Assembly: GCA_036852015.1 (NCBI GenBank) | Contig: JAANDG010000053.1 | Span: 248,001-312,000, forward strand | Direction: 5' to 3' | Source of the DNA: Pelodera strongyloides | Taxonomy: Eukaryota; Nematoda; Chromadorea; Rhabditida; Rhabditidae | DNA length: 64,000 bases | Shown: positions 13,289 through 26,080 of the stretch, piece by piece | Layout: each line of letters starts with the position of its first letter | How positions within the stretch are numbered: position 1 is the stretch's first letter | Made by a program: the position numbers and the translations under genes | Notes under the pieces: generated by a model | The model's input: the letters and a program-made list of their open reading frames with translations, nothing else | Told to the model about the DNA's origin: nothing | Databases searched by the model: none

Positions 13289-13631
13289 TTAAAGGGACAT
13301 GATCAAAGTAAACCTATATTTACGATATGTTCATAACTAAAGTATTTTTATTACAATAAATACAAACCAAATTTCACCAACATTCACCCTGGGAAACTTA
13401 TGCAAAAAGTATATGCAAATTTTGATAACACTCTAATTTAACGATAAATTTGCCTAGACAGCTTTGAAATCTGCAGGTTTACGATATGAACATACGATCA
13501 GCGCATCGGAAAAAGTTTTCCAGGGTGTATGTAGGTGAAATTTGGTTTGTATATATTGTAATAAAAATGTTTTATAAGCATTATGAACGTATCGTAAATA
13601 TAGGTTTACTTTGATGGGCCTGTCCCTTCAA
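13289..13631. repeat. Family C palindromic element
   Basis: The element starts TTAAAGGGACATGATCAAAG and ends with the inverted GGGCCTGTCCCTTCAAA. Both halves carry matching inverted blocks (AACCTATATTTACGATA; CAAACCAAATTTCACC), so most of its length can fold into a hairpin. It is a sister of 34664-35061. The right end is mutated from TTTAA to TTCAA. Confidence 0.8.
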
Positions 13632-14916
13632 AAACTTAAATCAACACTAAATTTTTGACCAAATCCCATCTACCGATCTACCCTCAACTATTTTAAAGTT
13701 ATTTTTGATTATGTTCTATGCTTGAATTCTTGCACACTTTTCTGAAGACATCGTCATTCTTTTTCAAACTTTTTAATATTTTCGTGTCTCCAATACGAGC
13801 GAAGAGCGAAGGGCGGAGGCAAAAAAGGCCACCGAAGGGGCCAGAAATTCTAAAACTTCCAAAATTTCAGACTTTCTTCTGAATCCTTTCAGTGCACCAA
13901 TTTTCATAGAGTTATTTGCCAAAAGCTAGCAACAAGTAGCTACAAGCTACCGTCTCACTGATATGCCATATTGTTCTTTCATAATGGGGTTTGCAAGTAT
14001 GCTGAAAATTTACCGTATCTTGGAACAATATTTTTTATTTTTTATTTTTTTTTACGTTATGTATGCAGGTTTCGTGCAGAAATGCGGTAGGGTAGTATTG
14101 ACAGAATCACAGACAATTTTTGGGATACTTGCAAACCCCATAACTCGCGTAAGGCAAGTGATTTCTGGTAGCGCGTGCACGTGGTGCTCTGAATTTTTTT
14201 ACATACGGAGCTGTTTTTGTGAGGCACAATACATAGGAAAATTATCGGTGGTTTTCTGGACTGACCTACACTAGGCTCTGGAGCTTGCAATAATATGTTA
14301 TAGCAATTCTTTTGTAAGAAAACAGAAAAATAAGTCTTTTGTGCCATGTTAAATCCCCCGCCCATTTCATTTAAATATACCTCACTCTATATAAATAAAC
14401 TAGAACTTTACGGGCCACCCGCAGTGCGCCTGCTTTAAAATTACCATTGCGGAGGGAGATTTTTCATTTTCATTTTCTTTCATCTTTTTTTAAAGTCACT
14501 TTAGTGCATCACTACTTGTTGAGTTAAATTACTACATATATACTTATTTTTCTGGGATCTACGTATGTGAAAAGTCTCTTCGATTATTCATATTGTGGTG
14601 TCATCGTCTATCGCAGCGATGCGCTTTCTCATTATATGTATCAGCCTCAATAAATATTTCAGCATCTCCTAAATCAAAGCATATTTAAAAAAAAATCCGA
14701 AAGGACAATAGCAATACAGATTTCCAACATCATATGTGAGTGAAGTGCAGAAATATTTTAATAATCTTTCTTCAATAATTATCTGGTTGCAGGCGAGCTC
14801 CGGAACTACTGAGGATAATAACTGCAGGTAGAGAGGGTAGAGAATGAGTCTCGACGAGAGGTGGAAGAAGAGAGAAGAAGGGAGGAAGATGTAATATAGA
14901 GGAACTGAGGTAGTGA

Positions 14917-14956
<40 letters not shown>

Positions 14957-17354
14957 GAGAGAGACAGAGAGAGAGAATATGCGTTTGCTCTGGTTTCAAG
15001 TGCGATTTCGAACGTTTCCAATGACCGCTTGTTACGCATATAGAGCCACTCGAGTTCAGGAGTGGAAATATTATATACATTCTTTTGGGGATTGACGTTC
15101 GTGTTCTTCAGTAGTTCTAGAGTAGAACAGTAAAGGTGCACACTTTGATTGGTAATGTAGATTTCGCACTCTGCCTCGAATCGTATTCGTCGTAAAGAAT
15201 CTATGAATCTGTTGATTATTCATCAGGATATAGATATAATTGTTGTTTCCGTGGTGCTTGGCCATTATTTAGTTTTATGCTTTCAAACGCAGTATTAGCA
15301 CATCACACTTCACAACATCATCTTACGGTTAATACCTACCTCTGTCTGTTTCGTAACAATACGCACTTAAGTAAGCAACATACTATCTTTATGTTGTTGC
15401 ATCCCTGTCCTAGTCGTGTGTGGTTTTTCTTCGTCGTTTCCTTTTTTTTTGCTCGTCATTTGTACTTTTTATGCACTTATTGTAGTTGTATAACTTTTTT
15501 TTTTTAATAACATCCTCTCAATTACGTAATGTTTTATGCCTTATTATGTACAATATTGTTTGAGACACTCCGTTTGTAATGTGATACGTACAATGTTCTA
15601 CCGCAGAGAAAAAACCACGACAGTTGTTATATTTTTACTAGAACAAAAAATCAGAATGACCAATTGTCTGTGTGGTCACTGAGTCACACAGACTTATCGT
15701 AGAAACAATTTGTTGTTATGTAATTCAACGTCACGAACAATTTAATTACGTCATTTTTTGAATGTTATGTCTAGCCAGTCTAGCTTCAGCCCAAGGTATA
15801 TCAGTATTAGGCATGCGCATTGTGGCGCATGCCTAAATTTAGAACCGCTATTCCTCAATTCCACTACATGATGATCTATCTGTGTGTGTTTCCTATCTAA
15901 ACCTAAAGAGGAGGAGAAAAGAACCTACAGCCTTGACCGTTTTTTTTTGTAAACTTAAAATACTTTAGGTTTCATCTTTAAAATGGGTTCAAACTTCAAA
16001 CCATTGAATTTCAATTTAAGGATCAGAATAAAACATCGCACAATTTATGTGACAATTTGGGATGTTCGTTGTTGATGTATGTATAACTGTATAACGATAA
16101 GTTCTAACATGAAAATCTAACATGCAAAAACTAAGATGAACTTCAATTGGTTTGCTGATTTTTTTATTACTTTTTATTTAATTATTACATCAGTTGGCTT
16201 TCCTTCTTGTTTTACTTCTCTCGTAATTTTCAAATGTCGTGTTGATCAAAGGTAGCAAATAAAACGTACATTTGTGTATTAAACTTTAAACAAACTATTT
16301 AGATGTTGACTGAAATGTTATGATTATGATTAATTGATAAAAAATAAAGTTCAAATAGAAATGTCAGTGCTCTGTGCGCACATTGAAGACAGAAAAAACT
16401 TCAAATTCCTGCAGTGTTTGTTATAGTGTGGGTGTAACACTCCGCACTGACGGTTTGTATGTATTTTTATTTGTTATTTTTTTCTTGCATGAAACGTATT
16501 ATAAATTGAAAACCTGACATCAGTTAAGTCGCTTTCAGTGTTTTCGTTTTCAAACCAAAAAATTGTGCGCGGCATCGTAGCGATCACACATTTGTTGGCG
16601 CGCGGCGCGGTCGATCCTTCCTTCTTCTAACCGCATGCTAATACCGAGTGGCTCTGTTTTATGTTCACCTATTTTTGTTGTTGTTTGCCATATTTTACTT
16701 TGTTGGTAGATGTGAGATGTTACGTATTATTTGAGAAAAACATTTGCGCTATATTTTTCTATGTATTCACAGAAGGGCACATAAATTTGCATATCATACA
16801 TGGGAAACGTTTCATCTTCGTTTACAATCTATTTTGAGTATAGGATTAACTCAACAGCTCGAAGTAACAAAATAATATCAGCGCAATCACCGGTTCTATC
16901 ATTGGACTGCCTATCCACGCAAACCGCACTCAAAATAAGAGTGCAAGAGTGTCGCAAACAGCGCAAAAACTTGCGCCGAGGGGCGGGAACGAACTTACGA
17001 ACCCTCGAACGCCAATTTTTGAGTGCCGTTTTCTCGCGAAAGTGATACCCAAACTCTTCGCGGACGAACACTTTTAGGACCTCTTGGTTTTGAGTTGAGC
17101 TTTTAAAATACAAATGATTAAAATGGTTTGTTTTTTTGTTGGTTCTTGATTATCTTCTACCATGCAAATACGCAATTGCTTGATAGGATTTTACATATTT
17201 TTTCTTACCAGCCGACTGCGCCGCCCGAGGCGACTTTCCATACTTATGAAAAGTCTGTAACGTAGATGAAAATCTTTACGAATGAAGACATACATCGTTT
17301 TTTACATGAGCATGTACTAATTTGAGCGGCGCACTCTTTTATGTCCAAAGCGGA
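13632..17354. other. Non-coding: AT-rich, scattered simple repeats
   Basis: I find no supported exon. A (GA)n tract lies at 14920-14970. The frame beginning MGNVSSSF at 16800 is open on both strands and has no splice partner. Confidence 0.45.
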
Positions 17355-17590
17355 ACAATTTATTCGAATTCTACTTCCGTAACGTGAGTGCTAGCGCACG
17401 CTACAGTTACTCTTTTATAAGATAAGGTTAATTGGAACGGGAATAACGGGAATTGAACCCCGGTCGTGTGTGTGGTGAGTAGCAGCGCTAGCCACTACAC
17501 CACCGACTGGCCTAACAATTTATTCGAATTCTACTTCCGTAACGTGAGTGCTAGCGCACGCTACAGTTACTCTTTTATAAGATAAGATTA
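17355..17590 (-). repeat. tRNA-like module between 75-bp direct repeats
   Basis: About 75 bases beginning ACAATTTATTCGAATTCTAC occur at 17355-17429 and again, nearly identical, at 17515-17589. Between them, on the minus strand, is a tRNA-like sequence with A-box TGGTGTAGTGGCTAGCGC and B-box GGGGTTCAATTCCC. The period is 160 bases. It is either a tRNA-derived insertion with a very long target duplication or a tandem duplication that includes a tRNA relic. Confidence 0.7.
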
Positions 17591-18428
17591 TCATAAACTA
17601 TACTTCAGCGTCCTGTTTCAAGTTAGTGACTTGATTCTAAAAAAAGGCATTATTTTTGTTGTTTGTTTTTGTGCCACAATATGTTGTACTATCAGGAAAA
17701 TAGTTGGAAAACTCAACGAAACTGAGCCATATAAATATAAGTACTCTATAAACAATTGAGTAAAATTCCAATAAAGGTGAACTAAGAAAATGCCCCTACT
17801 TTCGAGAAAATATTTTCGATAGTGAAAAATTATTGAGTGCGCGGCGCGCTTCTGGCTCGCACTGACGTTATCTCGGCACAATTTTTTTCCCGCGCACTTC
17901 AAATTTATGTGACCTTTTATATGCACAAAAAAATGGAAACAAACTAATCAATCTTTGGAATGTTTTGTTTTTCTAGTTGATGAGCTTGGTAATCAGATCG
18001 GTTGTCAGTGTTGTTGTTTTCAATCATATTTCAACTGGTTTTAAGACAAACAATTAGTCAGATTTGCTGTGGAAAACGTTATTTGTTCCATCACGTACAC
18101 TCATGTGATTTTTATTTTAGCAGCGATAGCCATACCGTACAAAATCGTCGTATTTTTGTTGCCTGTAATTTTGTATTCTCTACTGGATTTACATATTCAT
18201 GAAACATGTTTTCCTTAATGGTGTGTATGCGAGTTTTTCCAACATAGACTTTACTCGAAAACCATGAAACCAAATTACTTCATAGTTTTCCATCATTGTT
18301 TTTATTTATTGCATGTTATGAAAGTTCCCACGTCTAGCGATATCGCGTTACTGTTTCTAACAATGTATATGTATTAACATAAGCAGATCATATTGAATGA
18401 ACTTCATTGGGCTTTCGCAGGGTCAATT

Positions 18429-18899
18429 TTAAAGGGATGTGTTCACGAGAAAAGTACCTTGTTTTTATGCTTTAGTTTCATTGTACAAAGGTAAACTAAA
18501 ACAAAGAGCATAAAAAATATTTTTTGAATTATTCCCAAGGGAATATATTAGGTAAAAAGGGTGAGTATTGATCGATTTTCCGATAAAAGATTGCAACAAG
18601 ATAAACCAGGGAAGCTAAGAGATATGGCTGAAACACACTGTTTTGAGCAAAATAAAATGTAGTTTTCATCGTTTATTTTACTTAAACTGTAGTTTTCATA
18701 GTTTATTTTACCTACATAGTTTTCATAGTTTCGTCGACTACTGCTCAGGACCTCTGCGGAACATGTCATAAGCAAACCCCTTGAAATTGTACTTTGAACT
18801 CCCTTGAATAAAGGTGCACGCTCTTGAGGCGTAAAAGATTTATTTATCTATTAAACTGTAGTTTTCACCGTTTATTTTACTAGTGAACCCATCCCTTTA
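18429..18899. repeat. Family D palindromic element, interrupted by SINE fragment
   Basis: The left end reads TTAAAGGGATGTGTTCACGA and the right end GTGAACCCATCCCTTTAA. The interior shares the CTTGTTTTTATGCTTTAGTT block with 31767-32247. At about 18736-18835 it contains a headless copy of the SINE at 1471-1735, so the SINE fragment entered or replaced one arm. Confidence 0.75.
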
Positions 18900-19239
18900 A
18901 TTTTCAAAAATTCCAAATCCATTGATAGGATTTTTGAAAACCGACTTACTATGACTATGAAATGCCACGATTTTAAACGCGAACGTTCAATTTATTAGAA
19001 CAAATTTATAATTATTTCAAAAATGAAATAATATCTCTGCAAGAACACAGTCTAGGATAAAAAAAGTATTGGATGCATCTCCAGACAGCATTTTTCGTTT
19101 TGAACACGAAAAAAAAGTTGAAAAACTCTAATCGAATGCCGCGGTCAAGGACGATTTGATAATCGGATCCTTTTCAATGTACGAAACACACGATACTTTC
19201 GAGAATACGATTTCAACGAATTAGCTTGCATCGAATAAT

Positions 19240-19420
19240 TTAAAGCGAAATACGGGCTGGTTTTTGGAACACATCGATTACACCAGTGTTTTATGCAGCT
19301 TATGCAAATGAGCATATATTAGAATGAAAAATCGTGCTGAAATCGAGCAACTTAACATACATACGTAAAGCATCAATTGTCCAATATGCGCTTCAAAAAC
19401 CGGTCGGCATTTATGTTTAA
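19240..19420. repeat. Family A element, diverged
   Basis: The left end TTAAAGCGAAATACGGGCTG is good; the right end CGGTCGGCATTTATGTTTAA is mutated. The interior has the family A motifs CTTATGCAAATGAGCATA and GTCCAATATGCGCTTC. Confidence 0.75.
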
Positions 19421-19583
19421 CAATTGTTTTATTTATTTTGTATTAGCATATTTTTGGACTCTATCCGTATGAAAAAACTTACATGTCTGTTGCAACCTTG
19501 ACTTAGTTAATTGTATGTAATATTTGATAATGTCACTTTTGGTTTTCGGCTTTTCCTTATGATGGTCTAATAACAACGAGAAA

Positions 19584-19702
19584 ATTGGCGTGCAAGCGGC
19601 AACGTCACGGCGTGCAGGCGGGTATGAAAAAAGTGCCACGCCGTTGGGTTATGGCGTGCAGGGTTTCACGCCACATCCACGCGGCTTGCACGCCAAGTTT
19701 CG
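19584..19702. repeat. GC-rich inverted repeat built on GGCGTGCA
   Basis: TTGGCGTGCAAGC at the left pairs with GCTTGCACGCCAA at the right. The block GGCGTGCA also recurs inside, at about 19603 and 19653. GC content is far above the surroundings. It lies just upstream of the Ly6-type gene. Confidence 0.6.
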
Positions 19703-19825
19703 TCAGTGAACCAGAACCTTTTTCGTATCCTGCAAGCTCCCTAGTTTGCGACTGCATATTCTCTATGTTATACTTCTATTTTATGTTTTGTCTTGATTTC
19801 ATTTTCATATTATTTCAGATTGCAA

Positions 19826-22432
19826 ATGTTGCGGGTAATCATTATTCTCTCTACATTAATTGGCTGCTCATTAGCGTTGCAATGTTATGATTGCTTTGAC
19901 ACGGGTCCCGACCACAGTGCGTGTACTAAGGAGAGAAATTGCACTGGAAAAGCATGCCTCATCTGTGAGTTTGACCATTTTTAAAGCCCTACAACAACAG
20001 TTTTTTGAAATGTCTGTCGAACGTTTTTTGAAATGTATGCTGAACGCATTCCGTGTAGTGTATGAAAATAACTGCGCTATTCTAATCATATCCATTTGCA
20101 TACACATACAATGCATTGTTGTCCACATGTGTTTCAAGATTGGAAATAGCATACTGTAGGTGCAGCTATACCACCAGCGTGCCATACAATTCATGTGCAA
20201 CAGCATCGAACTTAAACCTCAAAAAAGTGATCTTGCTTCTATATAATTCATCACACTCTACCAAATACGATCTTTCAAGTTAAACTTAGTTTCTCTAAAG
20301 AATCTTGGAAACATGCATATAATATGGCGATAATATGCCATAATATCAACAATATGCCCACGCCATAATATGTCGCCACTTCTTATTGTTGGTTATAGTT
20401 TCCTCGGCGGTTTTACACGTTACATTTTCATTTAGTTGACGCCGGAGATGGACATGCACTGACTGCTTTTTGCCTTTTGGCTACCAAAAATGATGAGAAA
20501 TCATCAAAGGTTAGTTTTTTTATTTAAGGAAGTAATAATAACTTATTATTTTTTTTTGTTTACAAATTAACAGATATCCGTCTTCATTCTAGGAAAATAT
20601 CCTCACGATTTATGTATATGTACGAGTGTTCAAGGATGAATAACTTGAATTTGTGGTAAAAGTGTGTATTTTTGATTCGCTGATTTCCGTTATGAATCTC
20701 CGTTTTCTCGAATTTTTTATGATAATTAGCGTGCTCCTTACAAGGGAAATTCCAAGGTTCATATCAAAATTAAGAAAAGTTATAATGCAAAAGTTGTAGA
20801 GAATTAAATTCTATTAAAGATGGTCTTACAATGTTAGTCTTACAATTGGTCCATAATGGTCAATGGCGTTAATAAGTGATAAACAATTAATGATCATTTA
20901 GCGAGAAGGATGCTGGAGCGAGGCAAATGGAGTAGGAAAACACTGCATTTGTCACACGGATTACTGCAACAAATTGGAAGTTCGACAAATACCAGCAGCT
21001 AATTCTGGTAAGCTTATTGTTAGATTTATGTAATACTCCTCTTTTGACTACAGCCAAATCCTAATAAGGTAAATTATCCTAGTTATATGGTTATATCACC
21101 TAACCCACGGTAACGGTGTAATTGTGTTTTGCATAAGAGGTGGCATGACCATTGGGCGAAATCATGAGAAGAAGAAGTTTTCCTTAATTTTCTTATACCG
21201 AAAGTCTGGGGTTTCACACACATTGCCGTGAAAGCGAATTCAAACATGAAAAAAAAAACAATTCGTAGTTATTCGCCTAAAAATAGGGTCCCACGAGCTA
21301 CCGTAGTCTGAAACTTTTCCGCGAGCCCTACTATCATAATTTCTAAAAATGGTTGTATTTACTCGTCCCAAAACTTCCAGCTGATCCTCTATTATTATCG
21401 ATCGGTGGTGCTCAGATGCTAAAGGGAAATCCGCTGATTGACTATGACGACGAAGACGCTGAGGTCAATGCGGCGCCCTTGCCAGAGAGCGTACTTTTCC
21501 CGGGCGCCGCCAAGGGAGACCCCCACGTGGCCGGCGACCAGGATGAAGATGATGGTAATAGCTTTAAAGCGGTATGGCACTGGTATTTAAATGTATTCTG
21601 GACACTGCACTCCCATGTATATTAAATGCAAATTGCGTTCCATTTAGTGCAAGAAATTTGGAAGTGCAATTGTCCAGTATACATTTCAAAAAGCCAGAAA
21701 ATCGCCAATTTATCTTCGCATAATAATCTTTAATTGTTCTCTGTAGCTACTGTGTAATAATATTAATAATAATTTATTGGCACATTATATAAACTATAAG
21801 TGTGCATCATATAAAATGACATAGATCAGCTTGACATAAACAGCGCAACTTCGTATCAAATAATATCAGATCTTTGAATACAATGGGAAATTAGCAACGT
21901 AATTTAAAAAAATCCGTTCAGATCTCGTCCCAGTAAGTTTCGAAGAGTACGACCAACAGACAAAGTTGAAAGAGACGAAAGCCGAGGAAAAACCGTTGTC
22001 ACACCATGAAAACGATATTGGGTACGTCATGTTTATAATGGAATATGCGGTTTATATTTCTGTTTCTCTAATATTTGAACCATTTTACTATATTTTGTAG
22101 AAAACGACGTAGGCACACGATATGATAATCTACGTCTATCTGTCAAAAAAATGCAGTTTTAGAAGACCACCTACACTTTTTTTACAAATTGAATACTTGC
22201 GAAAAAAACATCGACAAATTGGAAAAATGAATGCCTAGTGAAAAAGGAACATGCAATGCTGCCAAGTCTGATATAAATATTTTCACTTATCTTGATTTTT
22301 ATTAGTGAATTTTATAGTGACGACAATAAAGCGACGCGTACAGATGTGTCATCGTCATCTGGACCGCCACCCTGTGTACTTTTCTTCTTGACTATGGCAG
22401 CATCGTGGGCTAGGCTCTTTGTCGGAATATAG
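19826..22432 (+). CDS. Ly6/uPAR-type three-finger protein with GPI-like tail
   Basis: Exons: 19826-19964, 20436-20509, 20902-21007, 21381-21554, 21922-22021, 22306-22432; 239 residues, all phases close. Residues 1-18 form a signal peptide (MLRVIIILSTLIGCSLA). The mature part has ten cysteines: CYDC, AC, NC, AC, FC, GC, HC, IC and a final DYCN, the Ly6/uPAR pattern. A low-complexity, partly acidic linker (YDDEDAE, DQDEDD) follows. The end is hydrophobic (CVLFFLTMAASWARLFVGI) after a Ser-rich stretch, as in GPI-anchored proteins. The ATG lies 7 bases after an acceptor (TATTTCAG), which fits trans-splicing. Such proteins act at the cell surface, often on receptors or ion channels; the partner cannot be told. 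It may belong with the nematode ODR-2/HOT-like group, but I am not sure. Confidence 0.87.
19981..20159. repeat. Diverged family B element in Ly6-gene intron 1
   Basis: TTAAAGCCCTACAACAACAG starts 16 bases after the splice donor and resembles the family B left end (TTAAAGCGGCATAACAGGCT at 63676). The inner GTTTTTTGAAATG and the right GTGTTTCAAGATTGG match family B only loosely. Confidence 0.4.
21564..21700. repeat. Family B element in Ly6-gene intron 4
   Basis: The left end TTTAAAGCGGTATGGCACTG starts 9 bases after the donor of exon 4. The inner CATGTATATTAAATGCAAAT and a later ACATTTCAAAAAGCCAG resemble other family B copies. The right terminus is unclear. Confidence 0.55.
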
Positions 22433-22550
22433 GTATTTTTTCATCTTATAATTAAGCTTTTATTGGTTCAGTTTATAAAGTTCAGAAAGTTTTTACAAAT
22501 AGCACTTATTTTACTGTTTTATTGTGTGTTGAAGTATCCGGATTCTCAAT

Positions 22551-22726
22551 TTAAAACAAAATACCGGCCGGTTTTTGAAACACATCGAGTACACCAGCAT
22601 TCTTATGCAGCTTATGCAAATGACCATAAATTATATAAAAAATTGAGTTAAATTCGAGTAAATTAACATAAATATGTAAGAATTCAGCTGTCCACGATGC
22701 GCTTCAAAAATGGCCGGTATTTCGGG
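22551..22726. repeat. Family A element
   Basis: The left end is TTAAAACAAAATACCGGCCG and the right end TGGCCGGTATTTCG, without the final CTTTAA. The interior (CATCGAGTACACCAGCATTC, TTATGCAGCTTATGCAAATG) matches closely. Confidence 0.75.
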
Positions 22727-24018
22727 GTCAGTATCGTATAATGTGGATATGTGCACCCTTGTTTTTTGTAAAATGGCGTTGTGAATTTTTAATTCCAACT
22801 TATTTTTTTCAGAAGCTGCAACCGTTATCTTTTGTGAAGGAGCAAATCAGGCTCATCTTTTACTTTAATAATTTATTTTCAAAGACGCTTGCGTTTTCTT
22901 CAATAGACAGTTTTTCGCAACCCTTGTCTTCTACGGCTATTTTCATGATATTTATTGTGTCTCGCTCGATTAAGTTGATTTTTTCTATAACGATATCGCG
23001 TCGTGCAAAATCACTAATGTTGTTTCGCACTAACGGCTTCCTGGTGCTAAAAAGCACTTTTTATATTTTCTGTGATTTTGTTTGCTTCTTATTTGATACC
23101 GGGTGATATTATCTGAAATTCAAAGTACTTTTTTTATATACTAACATACGAGAGATGAGGTTTTTTAATTTTACCGTCAGGTAGCTATTTACTGCACCCT
23201 GCATGAATTGAACGCAAGAGATATAACCGCAAATTTTTAAAGGTACAATGCAGAATGCATTATAATGCATTGCGTTTCAGAAATCGGCTGTTATACCGCT
23301 TGCACCCATCTGACCCATCTCTCGTTTGAAAATGAAGTTTACTTATCGATAACTTACGTATGACTCGAGCTTATATGATGACGAGATTACATAGATCTAA
23401 TACAACCTGTGAAATTATGTATATATTTATATGTTATGCGTTATGCAATTGCCTTTGTGTTTATTTTACATCTTGCTGCTTTAAGCTGATTGCTGAATTT
23501 CCTGTGAATTTTATTTTTTTATAACTTGTAAGAAACTGAGCATAACTGTGATTATGTTTTATCCTTAGTTTCTGAAATACATTAGGTAAAAGAAATGATT
23601 GCTATAAAAGAAAATTTATATGAATATTTCAAGAAATTTGTCCAAAGTTCATTCCGTTATAATGAACATATCGTTATCGCTTGCATGTTACAAAGAATAA
23701 ATGGTTTTTGTTGTTATTTTATTATTAAGCATTAAAAAATCTCAAAACACATGTAAATGAAAGCGTATAGAAAGAAGTGAGATCATTATGCGAAAAAAGT
23801 AAACCAAGAAAGATTCAGTATTGCACAGGAAAGATCGTAAATAAATATTAAATAGTTTCTTATTACATTTGCTTCTTCTTATCGCTTAAAAGTAATGCAA
23901 TTAACTTATGATGCATAAAATTCAAAACAGTTGGGACCATGTAAGAAAAGAAAATTGCTTGATTACTAGTATTAGTCAAGCAACTTTGGTTGGTGAGCTC
24001 GGCGCAACATTTTTCATT
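22727..24018. other. Intergenic, AT-rich, convergent gene ends
   Basis: This space lies between the Ly6-type gene (+) and the DB-module gene (-), which face each other. I see no exon here. An AATAAA occurs near 23696, too far from the Ly6 stop to assign. Confidence 0.5.
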
Positions 24019-25485
24019 TTAGAAAATTTTGTCAAATGCCACATTCTTCTGTTTATAATAGTTTCTGATGGCAAAATCGAAGAAACACGACTTGACAGTG
24101 TCGAACTCCTGTAGACAACCGAGTTGGTTCACCGACAACGGAGAAAAAGAGCCGACACTCTGAAAAGACAAAATAAAAGAACCAAAAGGGGCTAGGCGCG
24201 CTATCGCGCGCCTATTCCTGTGCTAGAATGATTGGGTCAATTCACTAACGGTCAGGTACAAAATTTTCAACTTTTTGAGTAAAATAAGTTTACGGTACAT
24301 TAATATTTACAAAAAAAACATCAACAAAAAATAGCTTACCTGATTGCAAAATGATAAGCAATGTGGGTGCATTCCACCGCTAAGACAGCATCTGGAGTGG
24401 TCTACTGTAGATGCAGCGCAGTGTAGCACCCGGGGTAACATCTCGACACCACAGGGGTAGGATTGTAAAAATGAGGAGTCCATCTATAAGAAGATTTTTG
24501 AGGAAAATAGAAAATAGGGCATGGCCTAGACTATAAATTTTCAAATGCACATTTCAAAAATATTCAATCTTATTGCAAATTTAACTTTGCACGTTTGTTT
24601 ACGCTACACATAAAACAGTATTATCTTAGTATTACTGATATAATTGCCTTAGCCCAATTGTAGTACTAAGCCTAAATAACAAACCGAGACTTGGTTGAAC
24701 CCTTCGTACGTGCACATGTTGAGAATGCATTCGTTTGGAAGTGCCAAACTTTGACAGCATTTCACGAAAGCACCATCGGGATCCTAAACTGATATGATAT
24801 CGTCAAATATAGGATGTTCTTGCTGGATGTAAAAAAATAGAATATCAAAGAAATGGAAATACTATATACGATATACCATCTCAAATATGATTCAATAATT
24901 CACAGTATTCATATTCAGTTAGGTCACACTTTCCCTTTTTACATCAATTAGCATATTTTTGTAAGCATCAATACTCGAGACTCACAGTCAGTTTACATTA
25001 ATATTTTTCTAAAATATATATATATATATAATACTATACCTCGACGTGTGAAGCAGGACGTTTCATCGATGGAAATGTCTTGACGCCTCTGGCAGTATTG
25101 CTGCGACTAATTTGCTTCGGCGCATCATGATCTGATGCTGCAGCAACGGGAACACATCCATTCGCAGCACATTCCCACTGAGCAGGACAGCCCAGAGGAC
25201 AGGTGGACGCCTGCATGATTTTTCATGTTAATTTGCGTAACTTGATATCCAGTAATACACAGGAAAATTGGTATCACATTTTTTTTTCAACAACAATCTT
25301 CGTAGTCTATGTGTAGCTGTTTCTTTAGCGTTCCCGTTGTTATTTGTTTGATACTTTGTTTCCACTGTATGGCTGGGAGGCAATATAAGGGTGTTTTTGT
25401 TGTAAATGAGAAGCTTATCGTTGAAAGTCTGAAACGGGAGCAAAACGAAAAAAAAGTTATTAAATTTGCAAGAGATGATATGCAT
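24019..25485 (-). CDS. Secreted EB/DB-module cysteine-rich protein
   Basis: Minus-strand exons: 25485-25261, 25210-25040, 24783-24685, 24483-24340, 24159-24019; 259 residues; every intron is phase 0. ATG 25485 gives a signal-like start (MHIISCKFNNFFFVLLPF). A dibasic-rich stretch (RLRRLLLKKK) precedes a short Cys module CPLGCPAQWECAANGC, like a nematode EB module. Two DB-like segments follow: FVKCCQSL..NECILNMCTY and LHCAAS..DHSRCCLSGG..CLSFC. The C-terminal exon (NQLGCLQEF, VKSCFFDF) ends at TAA. DB modules occur in nematode extracellular proteins of unknown function, so extracellular is as far as I go. The first exon is the least certain: its donor is GTGTAT, and the start could instead be a separate exon, because GTTTCAG inside it mimics an acceptor. 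Confidence 0.8.
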
Positions 25486-25901
25486 TTCATCAGAAATTGC
25501 ACTTGCGACTTGTAAATAAAAGTTGTGACGCCGTTATGATATCTGTGTAAAAAAACTCGGTTGAAACCAGTGGGGGTTGTGTTATTTGTGAAACTCATGC
25601 CGGGCAACTGTATTACCATGTATCATATGCAAATTGTGTTCATTCTGTGCTGGACATGGGAATGCAGTCGTCGGATGTTTCAAAACCAATGTTTATACAG
25701 ATTTAAATTTAAGAGAAAAAAAACTGACAGGCTTTTGTCGAGCACAACTTCCAAACAGACACATTGCTGGAGGAGCAGGAATGCAGCCTGGGTCCACACA
25801 GTCGAGAGTAGCTGGCATACACTAAACAAGTAGTCTATAATGCATATACTAGAAACTACATTACATAGGTGGTTGTTTCCTTTGGGAGACAACCTACGTT
25901 C

Positions 25902-26080
25902 TTAAAGCGAAATTCTGGCCAGTTATTAAAACGCATCGAGTACACCAGCATTCTTATGCAGCATGTGCAAATGAACATAAATTAGAATAAAAAAACTATT
26001 TAAATTAGCACTTAGCATAAATAAGTAAGAGTTCAGTTGTCCACGATGCGTTTGAAAAACCGGCCGGTATTTCGCTTTAA
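25902..26080. repeat. Family A element
   Basis: The left end is TTAAAGCGAAATTCTGGCCA and the right end CGGCCGGTATTTCGCTTTAA. The interior is standard for family A. It lies upstream of the DB-module gene's start. Confidence 0.85.

Noticed and set aside
4081..15141. Many Arg-Glu or Ser-Leu-rich frames (for example near 4433, 8799, 11391, 14806)
   Set aside because: All lie in GA/CT microsatellites and have no splice partners or family motifs.
16800..17045. Frame beginning MGNVSSSF, which looks like a myristoylation start
   Set aside because: The opposite strand is open over the same stretch, no flanking splice sites extend it, and I recognise no domain.
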